Positions 43,887 to 53,248 are shown, counted from the first letter of the stretch. The stretch is DNA of 64,000 bases from Pseudomonadota bacterium (GCA_023440825.1 JAEXRL010000022.1:14373-78372), one strand, 5' to 3'. Numbers and translations: made by a program. The notes: generated from the letters alone by a model not told the origin.

Positions 43887-44671
43887 CCCATCAACTCACT
43901 TAGTAGCCCCGCCTCATGAACGACAGCACGTGCCGTCTCACCTTGTGTGTTGATATCAAAACCACCCGTCGTTCCCAAAGCGGTCAGTACCGCCACTAAA
44001 CGACCTGTATGATCAAAAACCGGTGCGGCGACTGCACTAATACCAGGCAAGTTTAAATCGCGCACTGTCGCACACGACTCTTGCTCCAACTGGGATCGAA
44101 TCTGTGCCAACTCCTGATCCCAGTGCTGGTCGGCGCGCTTGTGTATCTGAGCGGTGGCGTTAAATTCCTGACGCGCCTGCTCCAATAGTCGCTTATCGGT
44201 GCTCAAGCCAATAAAAACACGGCCTGTGGCTGACCATACCAAAGACATCACAGAGCCAGCACGAACATTCACCGTAACGGGCAACATAGGTTCTTCAAAA
44301 CGCATGATGGTAGGCCCGGCCGAGCCCATGATCGCGATAAAGCAACTGATCTCCAGCTCTGTACGCAACCTATGTAGGCTCGCTTCCGCCAAACGTATGG
44401 GATCGGACTGGCGCATGGCCACTACCCCCACCCTGATCGACTTAGGACCTAAAAAATACTGTTGACTAAGCTCATCCTGGCTAAATAGACCCGCTTCTAA
44501 CAAGCTGCTGACATAGCGATGCGCTTTGGCCGTACTTAACTGGCAATGGGCAGCCAAGGCGGTCAGCGATGCTCTACCCCCTAGCTCGGTCAAGCCGATC
44601 AAAATTTGTGCACCTAACGAAGCCGACTGCACACGCTGGCGCCTATCGCGGCTACTTTCCTCACTCCCCAT
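43850..44671 (-). CDS. IclR family transcriptional regulator
   Basis: About 273 residues. Winged helix-turn-helix (ASLTALAAHCQLSTAKAHRYVSSLLEAGLFSQDE) followed by the IclR effector domain with the family's conserved ISAVAAPVFD. The ATG at 44671 is chosen because GAGAGG lies before it; a GTG 24 bases upstream is in frame. It is divergent from the receptor-P450 operon, whose promoter region carries a 13-base palindrome. Its 3' end overlaps the deacylase gene, so the two convergent mRNAs are complementary over 37 bases. Confidence 0.87.
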   Translation of the reverse strand: MGSEESSRDRRQRVQSASLGAQILIGLTELGGRASLTALAAHCQLSTAKAHRYVSSLLEAGLFSQDELSQQYFLGPKSIRVGVVAMRQSDPIRLAEASLHRLRTELEISCFIAIMGSAGPTIMRFEEPMLPVTVNVRAGSVMSLVWSATGRVFIGLSTDKRLLEQARQEFNATAQIHKRADQHWDQELAQIRSQLEQESCATVRDLNLPGISAVAAPVFDHTGRLVAVLTALGTTGGFDINTQGETARAVVHEAGLLSELMGYESLGASSLKR

Positions 44672-44783
44672 CACTAACCTCTCTTTGGTAAGCACTCATT
44701 CTTGGTTTGGCATTCTAGCGCTAAATCTCGTCGGGTTTTTTTCTGGCGCTTGAACACGATAGCGAAAACCCTACATAACAAAT

Positions 44784-44796
44784 TACGCAATGCGTA
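44784..44796. promoter_or_regulatory. Candidate IclR operator
   Basis: TACGCAATGCGTA is a perfect 6-1-6 palindrome in the gap between the IclR gene and the receptor-P450 operon, 53 bases before the receptor ATG. It is the only clear palindrome in the gap. Confidence 0.5.
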
Positions 44797-44849
44797 GTAC
44801 CATTCCTAAAAATTGATGATATAACGTTTTTCGTTTTCGGAGACAAAAC

Positions 44850-45815
44850 ATGAAAAAGCTACTTGCTTTATCCGCACTCGCTCTGGCCAGTTATCTGCCT
44901 TTCAGCGCCCAAGCTGCTTATCCCGAGCGTCAGGTGCGCTGGGTAGTCCCGTATGCTGCGGGCGGAGGCTCTGATTTTCTAGCACGCACCATCGCCCAAG
45001 GCTGGATGGGACAGGCCGGACAAACCATACTGGTGGAGAATAAACCCGGTGGTAACACGGCCATCGCCGCCGCAGACATTGCACGTTCAGCACCCGATGG
45101 CTATGCCGTCATGTCGGCCGATAACGGCACCATGGTGTTTAACCCAGCCCTGTACTCCAAGCTCACCTACAACCCTGAAACAGACTTGGCTCCTGTCACA
45201 CTGATGGGTCGCTTTCCCATGATTCTGGTCGCGGGCCCCGCTGTACCAGAACAAGATGCCAAAGCCCTACTCAAGCGACTGCAAGAGTCGGGTACACATA
45301 TCGACTTTGCCAGTGCGGGCGCAGGTAGCCCCCATCACCTGGCCATGGAGCTGCTAAAAGTCAAAGCAGGCCTGGACATGGTGCACGTCCCCTATCGCGG
45401 TGCAGCGCCTGCCTTACAAGATGTGGCTGGCGGACAGATTCCTATCATGATGGTCGATATGGCAGCCGGCGCAAGCTACTTGCAAGGCGATCGTGTGCGC
45501 CCACTGGCTGTTGCCCACCATGAGCGTTTGCCGCAATTGCCCAATGTGCCCACCTTTGCCGAGCTGGGCTTGGCCGATGTCGAAGCCTCTGCCTTAGTGG
45601 GTCTGGTGGCTCCCGCCAAAACACCAGCCGATGTCATCGAAACCATCAGCCAGCAAGTGAACAATGCGCTGCAGCAAGATACGGTCAGAACCAAGCTTAT
45701 TGAGTTCGGCGTAGAGCCCGTAGGCACAAGTCCGGCTGACTATGCCGCATTACTGGAAAAAGAGAATCAGCGTTGGCGCACCCTGATCCGGGAATTGAAC
45801 ATCACCCTGGATTAA
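44850..45815 (+). CDS. Bug-family (TctC-like) extracytoplasmic receptor
   Basis: 321 residues. Signal peptide ending in SAQAAYP. Bug family hallmarks: YPERQVRWVVPYAAGGGSDFLARTIAQ, ILVENKPGGNTAIAA, VPYRGAAPALQDVAGGQIPIMMVD, and a C-terminal EFGVEPVGTSPADYAALL. These receptors capture carboxylates or aromatic acids for tripartite tricarboxylate transporters, but no TctAB genes are near, as is common for the expanded Bug family. It is 73 bases upstream of the P450 gene and probably in one operon with it. Confidence 0.88.
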   Translation: MKKLLALSALALASYLPFSAQAAYPERQVRWVVPYAAGGGSDFLARTIAQGWMGQAGQTILVENKPGGNTAIAAADIARSAPDGYAVMSADNGTMVFNPALYSKLTYNPETDLAPVTLMGRFPMILVAGPAVPEQDAKALLKRLQESGTHIDFASAGAGSPHHLAMELLKVKAGLDMVHVPYRGAAPALQDVAGGQIPIMMVDMAAGASYLQGDRVRPLAVAHHERLPQLPNVPTFAELGLADVEASALVGLVAPAKTPADVIETISQQVNNALQQDTVRTKLIEFGVEPVGTSPADYAALLEKENQRWRTLIRELNITLD

Positions 45816-45888
45816 GGCGCACATTCGTCACCCCCCAGTACCGTTTTTTGTAGCACGATTCAGTTACGTATTACCCTCAGGAAACACC

Positions 45889-48210
45889 ATGAATACCGTA
45901 TTACCCTCTAGCTCTTCGGGTTGCCCCTTTCATCAATCCAGCGCGTCAATGAGCCCTCAAGCCCGCGATTTCGATCCATTCAGCGATGCCTATTTGCAAA
46001 GCCCACCGGATTACTTGCGCTGGTCCCGAGAGCAAGAGCCCGTATTCTATAGTCCTGTGCTCAATTACTGGGTGGTGACACGCTACGCCGATATTAAAGC
46101 CGTATTCAGAGACAATGAAACCTTCAGTCCCTGTAATGTATTAGAAAAAATCACCCCAACGTGTCCCGCCGCCAATCAGGTGCTCAAGTCCTACGACTAC
46201 GCCATGAATCGCACTTTGGTGAACGAAGACGAACCAGCACATATGTCGCGCCGCCGTCTTTTGATGGAACCGTTCACCCCTAACGCGCTACGTCAACACG
46301 AGCCGCTGGTGCGTGACTTGGTCAGAACCTATGTCGATCAAATCATCGACAAGGGCAAAGCAGACCTGGTGGAAGAAATGCTCTGGGAAGTGCCCTTAAC
46401 GGTGGCCTTGCACTTTTTAGGTGTGCCCGAAGACGATATGGACAAGCTACGCGAGTACTCCATTGCCCATACCGTCAACACTTGGGGCAGACCGGATGAG
46501 GCGGAACAAGTTAAGGTGGCTCATGCCGTTGGCAACTTCTGGCAGCTCGCTGGTCAAATATTGGAAAAGATGCGCCAGGACCCTGATCAGCCTGGCTGGA
46601 TGCAATACGGCATTCGGATGCAAAAAGAAGCACCTGATGTAGTCACCGACTCTTATCTGCACTCCATGATGATGGCCGGTATTGTGGCCGCTCATGAAAC
46701 CACTGCACACGCAGCCGCGAACGCCCTCAAACTGCTACTGGAAAACCGTGAGCACTGGGAACAGCTGTGCAACGAACCTGAGCTCATCCCAAATGCCGTA
46801 GAGGAATGCTTGCGCCTGAACGGTTCAATCGCGGCTTGGCGGCGTCAAGCCACACGAGCCACCGAATTGGGCGGTGTACAACTGCCCGAAGGTGCCAAGC
46901 TACTAATAGTCTCTTCCTCCGGCAATCATGACGAGCTGTTTTTCAATGACGCCCAGGCCATTGACTTACGTCGCGACAACGCCAGCGAACACCTTACGTT
47001 TGGTTATGGTAGCCATCAGTGCATGGGCAAGAATCTGGCTCGCATGGAGCTACAAATTATTCTGGAAGAATTTACTCGTCGCCTCCCTCATATGCGTCTG
47101 GCGGAACAAACGTTTTCCTATGTCCCCAACACCTCGTTCCGTGGTCCTGAAAGCCTTTGGATAGAGTGGGACCCCAGCCTGAACCCCGAACGCCACAACC
47201 CCAGCTTACGGGATCACGAACAGGCCGTACGCATTGGCGAGCACTCTGCCAAAACAGTGAGCCGGCCTGTACGCGTCACTCAGGTTGAAACCATTAGCCA
47301 AGGTACTGTACGCATTAGCCTGCAGGCCCTTAACGGGGCAAAGCTACCCGCCTGGACACCCGGCGCACACTTGGACATTGAGTGCGGAGACCCGAGCAGG
47401 ACACGTCAATATTCCTTATGCAGTGATGTCAACGATGAGCATACCTGGCAAGTGGCCGTACTCCATGAGCCAAATGGGCGTGGTGGCTCAAACTGGATGC
47501 ATGAGCAAGTACGCATAGGCGAGGTTTTGCGTGTACGTGGCCCGCGCAATCACTTTACGCTCAACCCGGACAGTAAACGTCTCATACTTATTGCTGGCGG
47601 CATAGGCATCACACCCATTAGCACCATGGCCGCTCATGCCAAACAAAACCAGATCGAGTACGAGCTGCATTACAGCGCCAGCACACGTGACAAAATGCCT
47701 TTACTCGCCGAGCTGCAACAGGCTCACGGCAGTCGGCTTCATCTGCATATCAAGGATGAAAATAGCCGCGCTAACTATGAACAATTGCTAGCCAAGGTAC
47801 AGCCCGACACACAAATCTATGTGTGCGGTCCTGAGCGAATGCTGACCGATTTACAAAGCTACACTGCCCACTGGCCCGATGACGCGTTGCGCTATGAGCT
47901 CTTCCACAGCACGCCCACCACCTTGGACCCTAGCAAAGAATGGGCCTTTGATGTAGAGCTTAAAGACTCGGGTTTGCAGCTACGAGTGGCCGCCGACCAA
48001 ACCTTGCTAGAGGCACTACGAGCCGCCAACATTGACTTGCAAAGCGACTGCGAAGAGGGTCTGTGTGGCTCCTGTGAGGCTCCCTTACTAGGTGGGCAGG
48101 CGGATCATCGAGACCATGTACTCAGTAAGGCAGAACGTCAGGCACAGCAGCAAATCATCACCTGCTGCTCACGAGCCAAGCGCGGCGAAAAGCTGGTGCT
48201 CGCCCTATAG
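45889..48210 (+). CDS. Self-sufficient cytochrome P450, CYP116B type
   Basis: 773 residues with three parts. Residues 1-430: P450 with oxygen-activating AAHETT in helix I, ExxR in EECLRLN, and haem loop FGYGSHQCMG (haem-ligand Cys378). Residues about 450-670: a phthalate-dioxygenase-reductase-type module with flavin-binding RQYSLCSD and NAD(P)-binding GGIGITPIS. Residues about 680-773: a plant-type [2Fe-2S] ferredoxin, C721-X4-C-X2-C-X29-C759. This order is diagnostic of CYP116B enzymes, which need no partner proteins to hydroxylate or dealkylate substrates. The neighbouring Bug receptor and IclR regulator suggest a role in degrading an imported small organic acid or aromatic. Confidence 0.93.
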   Translation: MNTVLPSSSSGCPFHQSSASMSPQARDFDPFSDAYLQSPPDYLRWSREQEPVFYSPVLNYWVVTRYADIKAVFRDNETFSPCNVLEKITPTCPAANQVLKSYDYAMNRTLVNEDEPAHMSRRRLLMEPFTPNALRQHEPLVRDLVRTYVDQIIDKGKADLVEEMLWEVPLTVALHFLGVPEDDMDKLREYSIAHTVNTWGRPDEAEQVKVAHAVGNFWQLAGQILEKMRQDPDQPGWMQYGIRMQKEAPDVVTDSYLHSMMMAGIVAAHETTAHAAANALKLLLENREHWEQLCNEPELIPNAVEECLRLNGSIAAWRRQATRATELGGVQLPEGAKLLIVSSSGNHDELFFNDAQAIDLRRDNASEHLTFGYGSHQCMGKNLARMELQIILEEFTRRLPHMRLAEQTFSYVPNTSFRGPESLWIEWDPSLNPERHNPSLRDHEQAVRIGEHSAKTVSRPVRVTQVETISQGTVRISLQALNGAKLPAWTPGAHLDIECGDPSRTRQYSLCSDVNDEHTWQVAVLHEPNGRGGSNWMHEQVRIGEVLRVRGPRNHFTLNPDSKRLILIAGGIGITPISTMAAHAKQNQIEYELHYSASTRDKMPLLAELQQAHGSRLHLHIKDENSRANYEQLLAKVQPDTQIYVCGPERMLTDLQSYTAHWPDDALRYELFHSTPTTLDPSKEWAFDVELKDSGLQLRVAADQTLLEALRAANIDLQSDCEEGLCGSCEAPLLGGQADHRDHVLSKAERQAQQQIITCCSRAKRGEKLVLAL

Positions 48211-48223
48211 CGTCAAATCAGGC

Positions 48224-48248
48224 CACCTGGGTCAATTAGGCCCAGGTG
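48224..48248. terminator. Stem-loop between convergent P450 and GTPase genes
   Basis: CACCTGGG and CCCAGGTG form a perfect 8-bp stem with a 9-base loop. The right arm is inside the last codons of the GTPase gene. It may serve both converging transcripts; neither side has a good U-run. Confidence 0.4.
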
Positions 48249-49636
48249 CGTAATAAGGCTTGAATACACGCCTCACGCCGCTCATCAGCGTGATATCGCG
48301 GGTCTAGAGTAGACCAGTGAGGATGCACGCGCGCTTGCTGCAAGGCCTCGGGCAGACCAGGTTTTCTCCAGCGTTCTAGTAAGGGCTGAAGACCATTTTC
48401 CTGAGCATGGGGTGCCAGTTGACCTAGCTGTATCGGTTGCTGTGCAGCATGACCGCGCTGCTCTAGGGCAGATATTAAGGTCAGTTGTCTGACCGCCAAA
48501 AGCGACACCACTTCATTTGAAGCACGCAATTCAGTATGGCCGCGCAACTTGCCCATCAGCTTCGTCCCCCATTGCTCTGCGCCTTGCCACAACCCACCTG
48601 CCAACGCCCCCACCAAAGTGCCGGTACCCAAGCTCAAGCCGCCGGTCAATACATCCACCGTCGCACCCGCTACCGCTCCTGCGGCAAGCCCTTTACCCAT
48701 TTGCACACCAAATTGCTTCAGCGTCTGGGGGTCGAATAAATCCATACCCCAATGCTGACCATCGAAATCAGGCACATCACTTAATAGGTCACGCGGATCA
48801 AAGTTATAGCATTGCAGCAGGGCACGCACGCAAGTGCTTTCACGTGCCATCAGCTTTTCCTGCAAGCTGTGGGTGGCTTGCAGCCGCTCTCGCTCATCGT
48901 CCTCACAGCGCAAACGCAGTGCCGTCGCATCCACGAGCAGCTCTGCCAACAAACGCAAGGCATCCGTTCGGCGCTGACGCGCCTGTTGCTGCAACTCCAG
49001 TTTCAGCGCTTGCAATAGGCTGGCATGCGTATCCAGTAGCACCGCCAGCTTGTCGTAAAGCAAGGCCTCGCCATCCAGGGCAGGAGCGACCGTATCGAAC
49101 TCGGCTAAGGCATGCAAGCCCAGTCTGGATAAGGCATCACGCCATTGCTGCGTACGCGCCTGTGTACTATGAATAAAATTCAAGACGGGCAATAAGGGAC
49201 GTCCGCATAAGGACAACAGATACAACTCATCCTTGTGTTTACTCAACACGGGATCACGCACATCTATCACATACAAACCTGCTACGCAGGCCAGTAGTTT
49301 TTTCAGCACCCGAGCCTCTTGCTCGAACCGGTCCTGAGCAGCGGGGGTTTCAAAAAACCGGGCTAAACGCTCAGGCCCATCCAGCCGTTCACTGCTAGGA
49401 CTGATCTGCTCCAGATAATCGAGCAAAGCCATGCTATCTTCTAGGCCTGGGGTATCGTACAAGGCCAGCATAGGCTGTCCATCCACACGCAAACGTGCCC
49501 CTTGGACATGGCGCGTGGTTCCTGGGCTGTCGCGCACCTCACCAAAGCTGGGGTCACGCGTCAAGGTACGCAACAAAGAGGTCTTACCCGTATTCGTGTG
49601 ACCAACTACCGCTAGGTTTAACATGCGTTCACTCAT
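48236..49636 (-). CDS. DUF3482-containing GTPase
   Basis: 466 residues. An N-terminal Era/EngA-like G domain: G1 GHTNTGKTS (residues 11-19), threonine in SPGTTRHVQG, G3 DTPGLED. A helical middle follows, then a glycine-rich zipper (LAAGAVAGATVDVLTGGLSLGTGTLVGALAGG), which can insert in or span membranes. This matches the proteobacterial GTPase/DUF3482 family. The start overlaps the stop of the DUF2868 gene by four bases, an ATGA coupling, so the two products probably act together. Function unknown. Confidence 0.8.
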   Translation of the reverse strand: MSERMLNLAVVGHTNTGKTSLLRTLTRDPSFGEVRDSPGTTRHVQGARLRVDGQPMLALYDTPGLEDSMALLDYLEQISPSSERLDGPERLARFFETPAAQDRFEQEARVLKKLLACVAGLYVIDVRDPVLSKHKDELYLLSLCGRPLLPVLNFIHSTQARTQQWRDALSRLGLHALAEFDTVAPALDGEALLYDKLAVLLDTHASLLQALKLELQQQARQRRTDALRLLAELLVDATALRLRCEDDERERLQATHSLQEKLMARESTCVRALLQCYNFDPRDLLSDVPDFDGQHWGMDLFDPQTLKQFGVQMGKGLAAGAVAGATVDVLTGGLSLGTGTLVGALAGGLWQGAEQWGTKLMGKLRGHTELRASNEVVSLLAVRQLTLISALEQRGHAAQQPIQLGQLAPHAQENGLQPLLERWRKPGLPEALQQARVHPHWSTLDPRYHADERREACIQALLRTWA

Positions 49637-51042
49637 TGCAGGCCCTTATCCAGTAAGCTGAAATCAGTGTGAATCTGCTCTGCGCTAAAGCCGGCCTGTA
49701 GCAAACGGCTACGCCAGTTGGCATACCGTTCGGACGGGTGGGTGGATGCGTCTGCCCACAAGACCAAGGCGATACGCTCAGCCAGCTCGGCCCACTCTAC
49801 CAGTGTTGCCATGGTGCCCCGGTCTGGAGTCAAACTAACATTACATACCACTATTAACTGCGATGGACTGCTCGCCTGCAAAGCCGCCACCACTTGCAAG
49901 CGCTCCACACGGGAATCGACACAGCCTAAATCCTGAACAGAGTGGGGCACAGACACCGGAGGCCAGCTTTGCGTATCAGGCCACTCCAAACCAAGCATGA
50001 CGCGCTCACCCTGGCCGTAGGGCGGCAGCGGACGAGTTTGCAGGTGTTGACTACGATCCGCCCCTGCTACGGCATCCAATCCGGTTAACTCTGTAGTGGG
50101 CTGTAGGCGCGCGCGCAAATTCGCTAAGCCTGGCAGACTCTCATCCACACGCAAACCTTGAGCCAAACGCCGCATTCGCCACATACTCCATACCAAGGCC
50201 AATAAGCGAGGCAAGATCCCATACACCAGCAAAATACCAAGTAGCCAGCTTGACCAGTGCGCCTGTATCGCCGCATCCGAACTGGGCATGCCACCACTTA
50301 AACGAATTGCCTCGGTATCAGGCATCGCAAAACCCAGAGCACGGGGCAGGGCGCCCAACGTTTCGGTGAACCAAACAAAACTATCCGGACTTAATAAGGT
50401 GGTTTCCCAGTTGAACTGATAACTACGCGCCATCAGTAGCGCAACACTGGTACAAAATGCCGCCAGCAAGGCCAGTAACCAGAACAAATGGCTGAACATC
50501 CCCAAGCACCATACTCGAGCACGGGCTCGCGCAAGTACCGCAGCAAACGCCTGTGGCAGCAGCGCAGCATCCGGCCCACGCACCCATCGTCGACTCAGGT
50601 AAAAACACAGGTCACCCACCCAACTGCCCGCTGCTAGCGGCGTACCGGGTAAGCAGACACTAATAAGCCAAAATAAAAAGGTCAGTGCATGCAGCCCTAA
50701 TAATGCCAGCAGCACAAGCACCACATTCACAGACGTACGACCATCACCCAAAGCACCCAGAGCGGTTGCCGCTCCGGCCATCACTGCCAACACGGCCAGC
50801 AAGACACTGACTCCGGCAAGCACCGTAACCCAGCGTTGCCAGAGCAGATCCCAGCCCTGGCGCTGCGCCAAGAGCTGAGCGCGTTGCAACAAGCGATCCG
50901 CAAAACTGCCACCGGCTGCCAAAGCGCGTCTGGATTCGCTTAAATCCTCTACAGGCCCCCACAGGGTTTCTCGTAGGCGCAACGCTTCCAGTTGGGTAAA
51001 TGCCTGCCAGCGAGGCAGGTCAAAAAAACGGCTCAATCGCAT
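49633..51042 (-). CDS. DUF2868 membrane protein
   Basis: 469 residues. Four or five hydrophobic segments in the N-terminal two thirds (near 68-90, 100-125, 185-210, 270-290) and a soluble C-terminal domain with LIVVCNVSLTPDRGTM and VEWAELAERIALVLWAD. The pattern fits the DUF2868 family, normally found next to the DUF3482 GTPase. Third to last gene of the LemA-TPM-TPM-DUF2868-DUF3482 run. It ends in a four-base overlap with the GTPase gene. Confidence 0.78.
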   Translation of the reverse strand: MRLSRFFDLPRWQAFTQLEALRLRETLWGPVEDLSESRRALAAGGSFADRLLQRAQLLAQRQGWDLLWQRWVTVLAGVSVLLAVLAVMAGAATALGALGDGRTSVNVVLVLLALLGLHALTFLFWLISVCLPGTPLAAGSWVGDLCFYLSRRWVRGPDAALLPQAFAAVLARARARVWCLGMFSHLFWLLALLAAFCTSVALLMARSYQFNWETTLLSPDSFVWFTETLGALPRALGFAMPDTEAIRLSGGMPSSDAAIQAHWSSWLLGILLVYGILPRLLALVWSMWRMRRLAQGLRVDESLPGLANLRARLQPTTELTGLDAVAGADRSQHLQTRPLPPYGQGERVMLGLEWPDTQSWPPVSVPHSVQDLGCVDSRVERLQVVAALQASSPSQLIVVCNVSLTPDRGTMATLVEWAELAERIALVLWADASTHPSERYANWRSRLLQAGFSAEQIHTDFSLLDKGLQ

Positions 51043-51058
51043 TTACGCTGTTCCTTGC

Positions 51059-51559
51059 CTACAGCAAGACAGGTGCATTAGACAAGTGATTGTCATCGGC
51101 AGTCGATAATGTCGGATCGTGTGGCGCCCCCTGACGCAACAAGTCCTGAATGCGCTGAACCGCCTCGACCAGTCCGGATAGGTATTGCTGCTTAGTCAAA
51201 GCATGTCGTAGGTGCTGACATACCTCGTGCCAGGCTTGGTCACTAACCTGTATACCTCGATCAGCAATAATTTCTATGCGTCGCTGATCCAGTGCCAGGT
51301 ACAGCAAGACGCCACTATTTAAGGGCGTATCCCATACACGTAGCCGACCAAACACCTCTAGTGCCCGCTGGTAACTATCGTGTTCATGAGGTGGCATAAC
51401 CGCTTCTATGGCCAACACCAACTCGCCGGTATGGCCTGCTTCAGACTTACGTATCTGCTCGGCCAGATGCGCGAGCATCTCGGCATTAAAATGCCGCCGC
51501 TTTAGCCATTGTCCTTCTATGCTGGACCATCCCGTTAACACCTTCCAGTGCTTACTCAT
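51059..51559 (-). CDS. TPM-domain protein
   Basis: 166 residues; ATG at 51559 chosen because GGAGAG precedes it. A TPM fold (GELVLAIEAVMPPHEHDSYQRALEVFGRLRVWDTPLNSGVLLYLALDQRRIEIIADRGI) without membrane helices, so probably cytoplasmic or peripheral. It lies 14 bases after the larger TPM protein and 16 bases before DUF2868. TPM domains are seen in membrane-associated stress proteins and in photosystem II assembly. Confidence 0.8.
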   Translation of the reverse strand: MSKHWKVLTGWSSIEGQWLKRRHFNAEMLAHLAEQIRKSEAGHTGELVLAIEAVMPPHEHDSYQRALEVFGRLRVWDTPLNSGVLLYLALDQRRIEIIADRGIQVSDQAWHEVCQHLRHALTKQQYLSGLVEAVQRIQDLLRQGAPHDPTLSTADDNHLSNAPVLL

Positions 51560-51573
51560 CTGTGCTCTCCGGT

Positions 51574-52530
51574 TTACCAACTGCCGGAGGCTCCACCGCC
51601 TCCGCTACTACCCCCGCCACCACCGCCAAACCCGCCGCCGCCGAAGCCGCCGCCACCGTGGCCACCACCAAAACCGCCCAGTCCACCGCCCAGGCCGCCC
51701 GTAGCACTACCTCGACGAGAGGCTCGACCAGAGCTGCTACGCCCCCCCGCGCCAAACATATAACCGACCTTACTCACCACAAAAGCCAGTAAAGCCACCA
51801 ATAAGGTAATGGGAATACTAGCGGTTACCACCAACGCAAACACAGCCGCCGTAAACGCCGCAAAGCGAGCAGGCATCATAAAGGCCATAAACAGCACGGC
51901 TAGCAAAGGCTCCCACATAGGCCCATCATCTTGGTACGAGGCGCTGCTGGCAGCACTCACAGGCGGCAACTCTTCGCCGTCCACCAGCAACACCAGACTA
52001 TCTAGGGCAGCCTCCAAACCACTAAAATAATCGCCCTGCGCAAATGCAGGAGCCATCTGTTCGCGTATGATTCGGCCAGCCTGCAAGTCAGTGATCGCTC
52101 CCTCCAGACCATAACCTGTATGGATACGCATACGTCGGTCGTCCTTGGCCACCAAAAGCAAAACGCCATCGTCAATAGACTTACGACCGACACGCCAGGT
52201 GTCAAACACACGCTGCGCGTAGTGCTCGATACTGTCATCACCCGTAGTCGGTACCATTAGTACCAGCAATTGAGCCCCTTTTTCTTTCTCAAGGGCTGCC
52301 AGACTAGCATTTAACTCTTGTTTTTGCTGTGTGCTTAAAGTGCCAGTTGTGTCAGTAACCCAGGCCGTCGCAGGGGGAATAGCGGGCTGCGTAGCCCATG
52401 CCTGACTCACGGCTCCCCAGCACAGCACACACCATAACAAAGCATAAAAAAGCCAGGACACGCTCGCACTGGCCCTGTGACAAGCCCTTTTGCCCGTTTT
52501 TACGCGCAGCATGAATTGCTCAGCATACAT
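51574..52530 (-). CDS. TPM-domain membrane protein with Gly-rich tail (YgcG-like)
   Basis: 318 residues. Signal sequence ending near QAWATQP, TPM domain (WVTDTTGTLSTQQKQELNASLAALEKEKGAQLLVLMVPTTGDDSIEHYAQRVFDTWRVG and DDGVLLLVAKDDRRMRIHTGYGLEGAITD), two hydrophobic segments near 215-260, and a C-terminal run of about 40 residues made almost only of Gly and Ser. Classic YgcG-like layout, usually next to LemA. The ATG at 52530 has AAGGG before it; codon 7 is an alternative. The glycine tail is encoded by a GC-skewed repetitive tract that can cause sequencing trouble. Confidence 0.87.
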   Translation of the reverse strand: MYAEQFMLRVKTGKRACHRASASVSWLFYALLWCVLCWGAVSQAWATQPAIPPATAWVTDTTGTLSTQQKQELNASLAALEKEKGAQLLVLMVPTTGDDSIEHYAQRVFDTWRVGRKSIDDGVLLLVAKDDRRMRIHTGYGLEGAITDLQAGRIIREQMAPAFAQGDYFSGLEAALDSLVLLVDGEELPPVSAASSASYQDDGPMWEPLLAVLFMAFMMPARFAAFTAAVFALVVTASIPITLLVALLAFVVSKVGYMFGAGGRSSSGRASRRGSATGGLGGGLGGFGGGHGGGGFGGGGFGGGGGGSSGGGGASGSW

Positions 52531-52633
52531 ACAAAAACCCTTAACGCTTGTATACCCGTACGAGCCCCCATTACACCGTCAGGATGGCACATACGGGTGA
52601 GTGGGCGCCTTCACACCCGGAACCCGCCTGTTT

Positions 52634-53248
52634 TTATTGCGAGGCAGAACTAGCAGGCACATCAAAGCGCACTTCGGGGTCGCGCATAATTTCACCTTGG
52701 CGTGCCACACCGTAGTTTTCCTTGGTTTGGTAACCAAATATCTTAGCGGTAATCAAAGTAGGGAACTGACGTATGTATAAGTTGTATTGCTGTACCGCCT
52801 GCACATAACGTCCACGTTCGGTAGCAATGCGGTTCTCCGTGCCCTCCAACTGGGTCATCAGATCACGAAACAGGCCATCGCTTTTTAGCTGAGGGTAATT
52901 CTCAGAGACGGCTAATAAGCGCGACAACGAAGAGGACAACTGATTTTGTGCGTCCTGAAAACGCGCCATTAACTCCGGATTATCCAAATCTGCAGCCGTA
53001 ATCTGAATATTGCCCACACGTGCACGCGCCTCGGTCACCTGCGTCAATACCGTGCGCTCATTCACCATATAGGCATTCACAGAGTTCACCAGTTTGGGCA
53101 CTAGCTCGGCACGCCGCTCATATTGATTCAGGGTTTGCGACCAGGCCGCATTGACTTGCTCATCCAGCCGTTGAATTTCGTTATAGCCACAAGCGCTCAA
53201 CAGGGAAGCCAGTAGCGCAGCCAGACACACACGGAGCCAACGAGTCAT
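52634..53248 (-). CDS. lemA: LemA family protein
   Basis: 204 residues. Lipoprotein signal with lipobox LSAC at the start, then the LemA landmarks YNEIQRLDEQVNAAWSQTLNQYERRAELVPKLVNSVNAYMVNERTVLTQVTEARARV and SENYPQLKSD, GTENRIATERGRYVQAVQQYNLYIRQFP. First gene of a minus-strand operon with two TPM proteins, DUF2868 and DUF3482. AGAGG precedes the ATG. Confidence 0.9.
   Translation of the reverse strand: MTRWLRVCLAALLASLLSACGYNEIQRLDEQVNAAWSQTLNQYERRAELVPKLVNSVNAYMVNERTVLTQVTEARARVGNIQITAADLDNPELMARFQDAQNQLSSSLSRLLAVSENYPQLKSDGLFRDLMTQLEGTENRIATERGRYVQAVQQYNLYIRQFPTLITAKIFGYQTKENYGVARQGEIMRDPEVRFDVPASSASQ

Noticed and set aside
44700..44720. Sigma-54 (-24/-12) promoter before the Bug receptor gene
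   Set aside because: GG and GC dinucleotides occur but with nine rather than ten bases between them, and no enhancer-type regulator is nearby.
48517..49176. 219-codon plus-strand frame opposite the DUF3482 GTPase
   Set aside because: Antisense shadow with Pro/His-rich translation; the opposite strand carries intact GTPase motifs.
51548..51763. Proline- or glycine-rich frames over the YgcG-like tail
   Set aside because: They are other-frame readings of the Gly-coding repeat of the TPM membrane protein.
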